19,821 bases of DNA from Actinomycetales bacterium UBA1383 (GTDB lineage Bacteria; Actinomycetota; Actinomycetes; Actinomycetales; Actinomycetaceae): assembly GCA_002305415.1 (NCBI GenBank), contig DBQX01000064.1, positions 1 to 19,821 on the forward strand, in the 5' to 3' direction. The notes under the pieces were generated by a model. It did no database searches. It was not told where the DNA came from and worked only from the letters and a program-made list of their open reading frames with translations. Both the position numbers and the translations under genes were made by a program. Positions 1 to 6,719 of this stretch are shown piece after piece. Each line of letters opens with the position of its first letter. The first letter of the stretch is position 1.

Positions 1-1314
1 CATCCCGGAGAACGACAGGTGGTGAAGGTCGCCGATGGTGATCAGGGGGGTACCACGCCAGTGGGACCGGTCCACGATCCTCCGGCCATCCACCACGAGT
101 CGCACACCCGGGACGTGTCCAGGCTCGAGGCTTCGATACTCGTCGTGGTCGGCCTGGACGACAACAAGGTCCGCAGGCTCTCCATAGTGGAAGGGGTTCC
201 ACCCGAACGCGAGCAGCTCATCGTCGGTGTACATAGGGTCGTGGACGGCCACGGTGGCGCCGCCCTTGCGGAGTTCTTCAACGACGGGGAAGACGCCGGA
301 GAAGGCGGTTTCCTTGACGCCGCCGCGGTAGGAGGCGCCGAGGACGACGGCTCGCAGCCCGTCCAGTCCGCCCAGCAGGCTGGCCGCGCGGCCGACGACG
401 TACGCCGGCATGGATGCGTTGAACGACCGTGCCGTTCGGACGATGGACGCATCAGGGTCCACGGAGAGGTACAGGCGGGGGTAGACGGGGATGCAGTGCC
501 CTCCCACTGCGATGCCCGGCCGGTGGATGTGTGAGTACGGCTGGGAGTTGCACGCATCGATCACCCGCTGGACGTCGATGCCAGCGCGGTCCGCGAAGAC
601 AGCGAACTGGTTGGCCAGTCCGATGTTCACGTCGCGGTAGGTGGTCTCGGCGAGTTTGGCCATCTCGGCGGCCTCCGCGCTGCCCATGTCCCACACCCCG
701 TTCGCGCGCGGGAGGTCGGGCCGCTCGTCGAAGTCCAGGACCGCGGAGTAGAACTCGACTGCACGCCGCGCTCCCTCCTCGGAGAGGCCACCGACGAGCT
801 TGGGGTAGCGCCGCAGGTCGGCGAAGACGCGCCCCGTGAGGACGCGCTCGGGAGAGAACACGAGGTGGAAGTCCTGGCCCTCGCGCAACCCGGAGAGCTC
901 CTCGATCCGGGGCTTCCAACGATGTCGCGTTGTGCCCACGGGGAGGGTCGTCTCGTAGGAGACGAGCGTTCCCGGGCTCAGGTGGGAGGCCAACGAGGCG
1001 GTCGCTGCGTCCATCCAGCCGAAGTCCGGTTCCCACGTCTCGTCATCGACGAACAGCGGCACGACGACGACGACGGCGTCCGCCTCGGGCACCGCCGCGC
1101 CGTAGTCCGTGGTGGCGCGCAAACGGCCGGACGGTACAAGATCGGCCAGCCGTTCCGCGAGGTGTGCCTCCCCGGGGAAGGGCTCCTCTCCGTCGTTGAT
1201 GGCGGCCACCGTATCGGCGTCAATGTCGACGCCAATGACGTCGTGACCCGCGCTGGCGAACTGCACTGCCAACGGCAACCCGATCTTTCCCATCGCGATC
1301 ACAGCGATTCTCAT
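1..1314 (-). CDS. wbpA: UDP-N-acetylglucosamine 6-dehydrogenase-like nucleotide-sugar dehydrogenase (WbpA/WecC type), C-terminus cut by window edge
   Basis: Read leftward from ATG at 1314, the frame is open for 438 codons to base 1 with no stop, so the gene leaves the window. The family is about 420-440 residues, so little is missing. The N-terminus (MRIAVIAMGKIGLPLAVQFA) is a Rossmann NAD-binding start. Residues ~244-280 carry the dehydrogenase signature IDACNSQPYSHIHRPG followed by VGGHCIPVYP, placing the catalytic cysteine at about residue 274. A GGGAGG ribosome site lies 7 bases before the ATG. The family oxidises C6 of UDP-HexNAc to a uronic acid using NAD. The three upstream genes match WbpB, WbpE and WbpD, so UDP-GlcNAc is the likeliest substrate (inference); UDP-ManNAc (WecC) is the alternative. 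It lies 36 bp after the wbpB-like stop and is the last gene of the operon visible here. Confidence 0.9.
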   Translation of the reverse strand, partial: MRIAVIAMGKIGLPLAVQFASAGHDVIGVDIDADTVAAINDGEEPFPGEAHLAERLADLVPSGRLRATTDYGAAVPEADAVVVVVPLFVDDETWEPDFGWMDAATASLASHLSPGTLVSYETTLPVGTTRHRWKPRIEELSGLREGQDFHLVFSPERVLTGRVFADLRRYPKLVGGLSEEGARRAVEFYSAVLDFDERPDLPRANGVWDMGSAEAAEMAKLAETTYRDVNIGLANQFAVFADRAGIDVQRVIDACNSQPYSHIHRPGIAVGGHCIPVYPRLYLSVDPDASIVRTARSFNASMPAYVVGRAASLLGGLDGLRAVVLGASYRGGVKETAFSGVFPVVEELRKGGATVAVHDPMYTDDELLAFGWNPFHYGEPADLVVVQADHDEYRSLEPGHVPGVRLVVDGRRIVDRSHWRGTPLITIGDLHHLSFSGM

Positions 1315-1350
1315 ATTTCCGCCTCCCTTGGTCAGCCAGCGGTCGCGGAC

Positions 1351-2337
1351 TCAGAGCCGCACAGTCGTACCATCGCGGGCGGCGTCCAGCATGGCCTCGA
1401 CCACCCGGAGAGTCTCCACGCCGTCGGACATGGAAACGACCGCCGAGAGGTTCCCGTGAATCGCATCGCGGAAGTTCTCCTGCTCCACCCGCAGCGGTTC
1501 CCGCTTCGCGAAGGCATAGCGAATCACATCTCCCTCGGCCACGCCACGGAAGTTGCGCACCGCCTCCCACTCCGGACTCACGGTGCCGTTCGCGAAGAAG
1601 GTGACGTCACCGGTCAGGGTGTCCGCCACGAGCGATCCCTTCTCGCCGGTGACCACGGTCTGCCGTTCCTTGCGTGGCGTGAGCCAGTTCACGAGGTGGC
1701 TGACGATGATGCCGTTGTCCATCTGCCCGGACGCGACCAGCATGTCCTCGTGCGTGCGCCCGGTCTGGTGTGCGACGTGCGCCGAGACGTGGGTGTAGCG
1801 TGCGCCGGCCAGCCAGGACGTGAGGTCCACGTCGTGGGTGGCGAGGTCCTTCACCACGCCGACATCGGAGATCCGCGCTGGGAAGGGACCCTGCCGCGCG
1901 GTGGTGATCTGGAAGATTGTGCCCAGCTGGCCATCCCGGAGACGGCGCCTCATCTCGACGATCGCGGGATTGCAGCGTTCCACGTATCCGACGGCGCCCA
2001 CAAGTCCCGCTTCGGCGAACGCTGCGGCCACCCGCTCACCGGCGGGAACGTCGTGTGCAATCGGTTTCTCCACCATGGTGTGCACACCGGCGGCCGCCAG
2101 CGCGAGGGCCACCGCCTCGTGCTCCAGGGTCGGTACTGCGACCATCGCTGCGTCGATGCCGGCTCCGATCAGGGCCTCCACGTCCGGCAGCACGGGCAGG
2201 TCCCGCGCCGCCCCGAACTTGTCCCCGGCCGGATCCGCGGCGGCCACGAGTTGCATTCCTGGGGTCTCGCGGATCACCCGGGCATGGTGCCGGCCCATTG
2301 AGCCCAGACCGATCAGACCCATCCGTATGTCACCCAT
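1351..2337 (-). CDS. wbpB: Gfo/Idh/MocA-family NAD(P)-dependent oxidoreductase, WbpB-like UDP-GlcNAcA 3-dehydrogenase
   Basis: The predicted protein has 328 residues. It begins with an NAD-binding Rossmann fold (MGLIGLGSMGRHHARVI, residues ~6-22). It has the family motif EKPIAHD near residues 90-96, whose lysine (about 91) is the usual catalytic lysine, and a C-terminal Gfo/Idh sheet domain. A GTG at 2343 would overlap the previous stop by 4 bases, but the AGGGG ribosome site sits almost on top of it. ATG at 2337 has a 7-base spacing and is preferred; ATG at 2319 is a third option. Family knowledge: WbpB oxidises C3 of UDP-GlcNAc uronic acid to the 3-keto sugar that WbpE aminates. The assignment rests on position between wbpA- and wbpE-like genes, because the family alone is broad. 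Confidence 0.85.
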   Translation of the reverse strand: MGDIRMGLIGLGSMGRHHARVIRETPGMQLVAAADPAGDKFGAARDLPVLPDVEALIGAGIDAAMVAVPTLEHEAVALALAAAGVHTMVEKPIAHDVPAGERVAAAFAEAGLVGAVGYVERCNPAIVEMRRRLRDGQLGTIFQITTARQGPFPARISDVGVVKDLATHDVDLTSWLAGARYTHVSAHVAHQTGRTHEDMLVASGQMDNGIIVSHLVNWLTPRKERQTVVTGEKGSLVADTLTGDVTFFANGTVSPEWEAVRNFRGVAEGDVIRYAFAKREPLRVEQENFRDAIHGNLSAVVSMSDGVETLRVVEAMLDAARDGTTVRL

Positions 2338-2339
2338 GG

Positions 2340-3440
2340 TCACGCCCCTGCCTTGACGAGGGAGTTGACCCCGGTCACGATCCGCTCCAGATGCTCCTGC
2401 GTCAGCGACGGGTGCACCGGCAACGAGATCACCTCAGCCGCGGCCTTCTCCGTCTCCGGCAACTCCAACCCCGGCGCGTACGGCGCCAACGAGGTGAGCC
2501 GGTGGTTCGGGATCGGGTAGTACACCCCCGACCCCACCTGGTACTCCTCCCGCAGGGCCTGCACGACCCGGTCGCGGTCCTCCGCCACCCGGATCGTGTA
2601 CTGGTGATACACATGCACCGCGCCCTCCGCGACCGGGGGCACCACCACCCCCTCCAGGTTGTCGTCCAGGAACGCCGCGTTCGCCTGCCGCGCCTCCGTC
2701 CACCCCCCGACCTTCATCAGCTGCACCCTGCCGATGGACGCGTGGATGTCCGTCATCCGGTTGTTCAACCCGACCAACTCATTCGCGTACTGCTTCTCCA
2801 TGCCCTGGTTGCGCAACAACCGCACCCGACGAGCGGTTTCGGCATCAGCGCAGGACACCATCCCGCCCTCACCCGAGGTCATGTTCTTCGTCGGGTACAG
2901 CGAGAACATCGCGAAGGTCCCGAAGGTCCCCACCATCCGGCCGTCCAACGACGCCCCGTGGGCCTGGGCGGCGTCCTCGAACACCATCAACCCATGCTTC
3001 TCCGCAAGGGCCAGCAACTCGTCCATCGCGGCGGGGTGGCCGTACAGGTGCACCGGCATGATCGCCTTCGTGCGCTCCGTGATGGAGGCCTCCACCGAGG
3101 CCGGGTCCATGCAGAAGAAGTCGGGTTCGATGTCCGCGAACACCGGGGACGCCCCCGTGATCGCCACCGAGTTGCCCGTCGCGGCGAAGGTGAAGGACGG
3201 CACGATCACCTCATCGCCCGGCCCGATCCCCGCAGCCAACAGGCCGAGATGGAGTCCCGAGGTTCCGGAGTTCACCGCCACGCACTCCCTGCCCCCCACC
3301 AACTGGGCCGCGAACTCCTCCTCGAAGGCCTTGACCTGCGGGCCTTGGGCCACCATGCCCGACCGCAGCACTCCGTCTACCGCGGCACGCTCCTCATCCC
3401 CAATGATCGGCTTGGCCGCCGGAATGAACTCAGTCGTCAT
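2340..3440 (-). CDS. wbpE: DegT/DnrJ/EryC1/StrS-family PLP-dependent sugar aminotransferase, WbpE-like
   Basis: A full-length 366-residue sugar aminotransferase of the DegT fold. The PLP-binding lysine is in SLYPTKNMTSGEGG (Lys185). The aspartate contacting the PLP ring nitrogen is in FEDAAQAHGA (Asp156). The N-terminus (FIPAAKPIIGDEERAAV) and the NSGTSGLHLGLLA segment are typical. The ATG at 3440 overlaps the wbpD-like gene by 11 bp and has a GGAG site 6 bases upstream inside that gene, so translation is probably coupled. The stop falls 2 bases before the next start. In the WbpABED pathway the enzyme aminates the 3-keto UDP-uronic acid, usually with glutamate as donor. That substrate is inferred from the neighbours. 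Confidence 0.9.
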   Translation of the reverse strand: MTTEFIPAAKPIIGDEERAAVDGVLRSGMVAQGPQVKAFEEEFAAQLVGGRECVAVNSGTSGLHLGLLAAGIGPGDEVIVPSFTFAATGNSVAITGASPVFADIEPDFFCMDPASVEASITERTKAIMPVHLYGHPAAMDELLALAEKHGLMVFEDAAQAHGASLDGRMVGTFGTFAMFSLYPTKNMTSGEGGMVSCADAETARRVRLLRNQGMEKQYANELVGLNNRMTDIHASIGRVQLMKVGGWTEARQANAAFLDDNLEGVVVPPVAEGAVHVYHQYTIRVAEDRDRVVQALREEYQVGSGVYYPIPNHRLTSLAPYAPGLELPETEKAAAEVISLPVHPSLTQEHLERIVTGVNSLVKAGA

Positions 3441-4035
3441 CTTGCTCCATCATCTTCAGCGTTCCGTTTCGCACTTCGTAGGTCTCGTGGGAGACGGGGC
3501 ACCGGAAGGTGGACTCCGAATCCCGCTCCAGCCGGACGCCTCTCCGAGAGACCCAGCCAACCTGCCGTGCGGGGACTCCCATGACGAGGGCGTGTGGCGG
3601 CACGTCCCTCGTCACCACCGACCCGGCGGCGATCATCGCCCAGTCACCGATCTCCACTGGGGCGACGCAGACGGCGCGAGCTCCCACGGACGCACCGTCG
3701 CCGATGCGAACACCCACGGCCTTCCAGTCGTCGGCGGTCTTCAAGGTCCCGCTCGGATTGACAGCACGGGGGTGCGTGTCGTTGGTCAGGACCGCCGCCG
3801 GCCCGATGAAGACGCCGTCGCCAAGAATGGCCGGTTCATACACCAGTGCGTAGTTCTGAATCTTGCAGTTGTCGCCGAGGCGCACGCCGGTACCGATGTA
3901 GGCGCCCCGGCCGATGATGCAGTGCTCTCCCAGCACCGCGCCCTCCCTCACCTGTGCCAGGTGCCACACGGCGGACCCATCGCCGATCGAGGCCGAAGCG
4001 GAGACGTCGGCGGATTCGGCGATCTTCACGGACAT
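3430..4035 (-). CDS. wbpD: Left-handed beta-helix N-acetyltransferase, WbpD-like
   Basis: The 201-residue protein starts MSVKIAESADVSASASIGDG and consists of hexapeptide repeats (for example VLGEHCIIGRGAYIGTGVRLGDN, split here as VLGEHCIIG and RGAYIGTGVRLGDN). It has the NDTHPRA segment and the C-terminal GWVSRRG tail with a Cys-containing SESTFRCPVSHETYEV stretch common in WbpD/WlbB enzymes. The frame is open upstream to 4332, but ATG 4035 is chosen because GGGAGGAG lies just before it and homology-like sequence begins there. The family acetylates the 3-amino group of UDP-2-acetamido-3-amino-uronic acid with acetyl-CoA, the final step to UDP-2,3-diacetamido-2,3-dideoxy-glucuronic acid. First gene of the leftward operon; a divergent glycosyltransferase begins 154 bp away. 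Confidence 0.9.
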   Translation of the reverse strand: MSVKIAESADVSASASIGDGSAVWHLAQVREGAVLGEHCIIGRGAYIGTGVRLGDNCKIQNYALVYEPAILGDGVFIGPAAVLTNDTHPRAVNPSGTLKTADDWKAVGVRIGDGASVGARAVCVAPVEIGDWAMIAAGSVVTRDVPPHALVMGVPARQVGWVSRRGVRLERDSESTFRCPVSHETYEVRNGTLKMMEQDDD

Positions 4036-4100
4036 GAGGCTCCTCCCAGCGAAACGGAGGCACATCCCGGGAGGTGGGTGGAGCTCCGGCGCTGTCATCC

Positions 4101-4119
4101 ATGGCAGGATATCCGCCAT
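4101..4119. promoter_or_regulatory. Imperfect inverted repeat in the divergent wbpD / glycosyltransferase promoter region
   Basis: The 154-bp gap 4036-4189 separates two divergent genes and must contain both promoters. Its clearest structure is ATGGC-A-GGATATCC-GCCAT: 9-base arms meeting at GGAT/ATCC, with one extra base in the left arm. The TATCC core reads as a poor -10-like element on either strand, but no convincing -35 pairs with it. It could be a shared operator. No regulator is identified. Confidence 0.25.
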
Positions 4120-4189
4120 CGGGGGCGGTCTGCACATGCCACGCACGGCGCCAGAGGCCTTTCGCGTTCCTGGTGGGAGAGGGGCTGAG

Positions 4190-5386
4190 ATGTCACGCGA
4201 TGGGGCGTCACGCCACGTCGTCATCGCCAGCAGGATCTTTGCTCCGGAGCCTGCGGCCGCGTCTTTGCGCCTCCGCGTCCTCGCCGAGGAGCTGGCGGTG
4301 GCGGGGTACGGCGTCGAGGTGCTCACCACCACCGCCCCTGCGTCACCGCCGCCCCAGGATTCGGCCGGCGTCCACGTTGTGCGGTGGCCCGCACTCCGGA
4401 ACGCGGACGGCTACATCCGGGGCTACTTGGGCTACCTGTCCTTTGACATCCCCCTGTTGTTCCGCCTCCTCCTGCGGCGCCGTCCCGACGTGGTCGTGTG
4501 TGAGCCGCCGCCCACCTCGGGTGTCGCCGTTCGCATCGCGTGCGCTCTGCGCCGCGTGCCCTACCTCTACATCGCCGCCGATCTCTGGTCGGAGGCCGTC
4601 CTTGAGGTCGGGGTTCCCGCTGTGGTGGAACGCGTCCTCGCCCGGGTCGAGCGATGGGCCACAGGCGGAGCTGCCCACGTGCTGACCGTGAATCCAGAGC
4701 TCGTGGAGCGCCTCCGCAGCCTCGGAGTGCGCGGACCCATCACGATGATCGGCCACGGAGCGGACACGGAGGTCTTCCGGCCGGACGGACCGGCCGTGGA
4801 GGCGGGGCGCCCCTACCTCGTGTACGCGGGCACGGCCTCTGAGGTCCACGGTGCCCGGATCTTCACCCGCGCCCTGCCGAGAGTGCTGGAGGAGGTCCCG
4901 GACGCGCTCGTTGTGGTGATCGGGCAGGGCTCGGAGCGGTCCGTCATGGAGGAGGACGTCCGGGCGATGCCCGACGGCGTCGTCCAGTTCCACCCCCGGC
5001 TGGCCCCTGCCGCCACCGCCGCCTGGTTGCGTGGCGCCCGAGCAGCGCTCGCGAGCGTGCGCCCGGGGCCCTACGGTTTCGCAATCGCCACGAAGGTGTA
5101 CGCCGCCGCGGCGTGTGGGACACCGATCCTCCACGTCGGGCCGGGACCCGGCCGAGACCTCGTCCGGGACAATCGGTTGGGCTGGGATGTGGACTACGAC
5201 GTCCGCCAGGTCGCGGAGGCGATGATCGCCGCACTGCGGGCGGAGCGGAATCCGGGCGAGGTCGCACGGTTGGCGGCATGGACGGCAGCGCACGCCTCGT
5301 TGCGGGCTGCCGCCCGTATTGCCGTCGAGTGCGTGGATGACGTCGTCCGGGGTGGCGATGCCGGTGGCGAGAGTGGGGACTCCTGA
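4190..5386 (+). CDS. GT4-family glycosyltransferase (WbuB-like)
   Basis: A 398-residue GT-B glycosyltransferase. The N-terminal domain starts HVVIASRIFAPEPAAASLRLRVLAEELAVAGYGVEVLT, split as HVVIASRIFAPEP and RLRVLAEELAVAGYGVEVLT, the acceptor-side Rossmann start seen in WbuB-type enzymes. The C-terminal domain has GTASEVHGARIF and KVYAAAACGTPILHVGPGPG, the sugar-nucleotide side. ATG 4190 is chosen over the longer frame from 3914 because GAGAGGGG lies 6 bases upstream and the longer start would run into the wbpD-like gene. No signal peptide or membrane anchor is seen, so it should act at the inner membrane face. It probably transfers an amino sugar to a lipid-linked acceptor; donor and linkage cannot be read. 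It converges on the acyltransferase with 23 bp between stops and no room for a terminator. Confidence 0.85.
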   Translation: MSRDGASRHVVIASRIFAPEPAAASLRLRVLAEELAVAGYGVEVLTTTAPASPPPQDSAGVHVVRWPALRNADGYIRGYLGYLSFDIPLLFRLLLRRRPDVVVCEPPPTSGVAVRIACALRRVPYLYIAADLWSEAVLEVGVPAVVERVLARVERWATGGAAHVLTVNPELVERLRSLGVRGPITMIGHGADTEVFRPDGPAVEAGRPYLVYAGTASEVHGARIFTRALPRVLEEVPDALVVVIGQGSERSVMEEDVRAMPDGVVQFHPRLAPAATAAWLRGARAALASVRPGPYGFAIATKVYAAAACGTPILHVGPGPGRDLVRDNRLGWDVDYDVRQVAEAMIAALRAERNPGEVARLAAWTAAHASLRAAARIAVECVDDVVRGGDAGGESGDS

Positions 5387-5409
5387 TACCCGCGGTTTCC
5401 CAGCTGCTC

Positions 5410-6564
5410 CTATGGACGCAGGTAGATCCGCCTCCAGTGCAGGATGCTCGCAAGGACCGTCCAGGCGAGCACAGCGGCGACCACGAACGGCCACATCCGG
5501 TCCTCCGACGCCGTCACACCGCGGGCCAGGAGCACGGCCCAGGTCTCGCCGCTCGGCGCATACGTGTGGGTGAGGGTGAGCATGACCGCGTGCGAACCGA
5601 AGTACACCAGCAGGCTGTTGCGGCCCAGCGCGACCAGGGGGTAGGTGGCCGCCGCCATCACTCGTGGCGACGCCGTGCGGTCGAGCGTGAGGTGGAGTGC
5701 CGTCAGCACGAGGCCGACTCCGGCCGCCGTGCCGAGGGCGAACGGCGGCGTCCACAGCCTCTTCATCGGCGGGACGAAGTCGGCGGTGACCTGCGCCAGC
5801 GCCACGAAGCAGGCCACCACTCCGAGCAGGATCAGTGTGGTACGGAGCATCGACCTTCCGCTCCGCGGGGACATCGCGTGGCCCATGGTGGCGCCTGCCG
5901 CGGCGCTGACGAGCGCACCGAAGGACGCCACGAGGCCTTCGGGATCGTGACCCAGCACTCCGGCTGCGTAGATGTGGTCGGCACCGAACACCAGCGGATC
6001 CACCAGTCCGGAGGGGTTGCACTCCGGGGTGAGAAGGCCGCTCGGGCATGAGGCTGCATAGAGGTGGAGTCCCAAGGTATACGCGGCGCCGAGGATGAGC
6101 GTGATCCCGAGCCAGACCCACCACTCCTTCGCGAGGAGGTGGAGCGATGCGATCACCAGCACCACGAAGGCGTACAACTGCAGCACGCCGGTCAGCCTGA
6201 ACGAATCCCACGAGAGTGCCCCGGTGATGGTCCACTGGATGTGTGCGTTGTACAGGAAGCCGGCGAGGAGGAGGATCGTGCCGCGCCGCAGGGTGGGACC
6301 CACGGGTACGCGTCTCCCGTAGGCGAAGCCAAGTCCGCAGCCGCTCAACGTCACGAACACGGGAAAGATCAGGTCGATCGGCTTGACAGAGTCCCAGACG
6401 GCGTGTTTTGCCCACTCGGGCGTGGTGAACCATGCATTGACCGCGACGCTGCAGACGAGCATCAGACCACGGGCGACGTCGAGACTGATCCGGCGACCCG
6501 CGGCCGGAGGAGGTGTCGACGCTCGTGCGTGACGCGCCTCGACGGCATCTGCGCGGGTGACCAC
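5410..6564 (-). CDS. HGSNAT/NagX-like multi-pass membrane acyltransferase (DUF1624/COG4299-type)
   Basis: The 384-residue protein has about ten hydrophobic segments. Near the N-terminus it carries RRISLDVARGLML followed by AKHAVWDSVKPIDLIFPVF, matching the HGSNAT/NagX layout in which a histidine (here about His54) precedes a W-x3-KPxDLIFPxF motif. Family knowledge: these proteins move an acyl, usually acetyl, group across the membrane to an amino or hydroxyl sugar. A frame start at 6693 exists, but its N-terminus is low-complexity and lies in the neighbour's regulatory region. GTG 6564 is preferred because a GATACT -10-like hexamer ends 6 bases before it, which would suit a leaderless message. 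In this locus it may acetylate the surface glycan on the outer face (inference). A related membrane family such as YeiB/DUF418 is possible. Confidence 0.7.
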   Translation of the reverse strand: MVTRADAVEARHARASTPPPAAGRRISLDVARGLMLVCSVAVNAWFTTPEWAKHAVWDSVKPIDLIFPVFVTLSGCGLGFAYGRRVPVGPTLRRGTILLLAGFLYNAHIQWTITGALSWDSFRLTGVLQLYAFVVLVIASLHLLAKEWWVWLGITLILGAAYTLGLHLYAASCPSGLLTPECNPSGLVDPLVFGADHIYAAGVLGHDPEGLVASFGALVSAAAGATMGHAMSPRSGRSMLRTTLILLGVVACFVALAQVTADFVPPMKRLWTPPFALGTAAGVGLVLTALHLTLDRTASPRVMAAATYPLVALGRNSLLVYFGSHAVMLTLTHTYAPSGETWAVLLARGVTASEDRMWPFVVAAVLAWTVLASILHWRRIYLRP

Positions 6565-6570
6565 AGCCGC

Positions 6571-6576
6571 AGTATC
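6571..6576 (-). promoter_or_regulatory. Possible -10 element for a leaderless acyltransferase message
   Basis: On the minus strand GATACT lies 6 bases before the GTG at 6564, the spacing expected if transcription starts at the start codon. No purine-rich ribosome site precedes that GTG. A good -35 partner is not visible, so the call is tentative. Confidence 0.3.
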
Positions 6577-6679
6577 GCAGGGGCGGCCCGCAGGTTGGGC
6601 GCAGGTCTCGGCCGCGTCGTCCTGAGTGTCACACTGCAGCGGGACGCGCACGAATCTTGACGCGCTGCCTGTCCCATGT

Positions 6680-6697
6680 GTCACTCTAGTCACACTG
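6680..6697 (+). promoter_or_regulatory. Candidate MtrA-type box: two adjacent 9-bp GTCAC repeats before the amidase gene
   Basis: GTCACTCTA (6680-6688) is followed directly by GTCACACTG (6689-6697), a 9-base-period direct repeat. A third copy, again GTCACACTG, lies at 6628-6636. In mycobacteria the response regulator MtrA is known to bind paired GTCAC-containing 9-bp repeats and to control wall hydrolase genes, and the gene starting 23 bp downstream is a wall amidase. The same bases also read as an imperfect dyad (TGTCA-N6-TCACA, one mismatch from a CRP/GlxR site). A TTGACG hexamer at 6657-6662 is a possible -35, but no good -10 stands at the right spacing. Confidence 0.4.
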
Positions 6698-6719
6698 GTG
6701 TCATTCAGGAGGACCTTTC

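Noticed and set aside
865..2301. 478-codon plus-strand frame opposite the wbpA/wbpB-like genes
   Set aside because: Its sequence is Arg/His/Gly-rich with no recognisable domain and no ribosome site; the opposite strand carries clear enzyme motifs. It is a GC-rich antisense shadow.
1917..3584. 555-codon plus-strand frame opposite wbpB/wbpE
   Set aside because: Low-complexity Arg/His/Pro composition and complete overlap with the motif-bearing aminotransferase.
4036..4332. N-terminal extension of the wbpD-like frame up to 4332
   Set aside because: The added ~99 residues are low-complexity and run into the divergent glycosyltransferase; the ribosome site and beta-helix start support ATG 4035.
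4343..6433. 696-codon minus-strand frame spanning the glycosyltransferase and acyltransferase
   Set aside because: It crosses two well-supported genes, has no domain signature and is Arg/Gly/His-rich.
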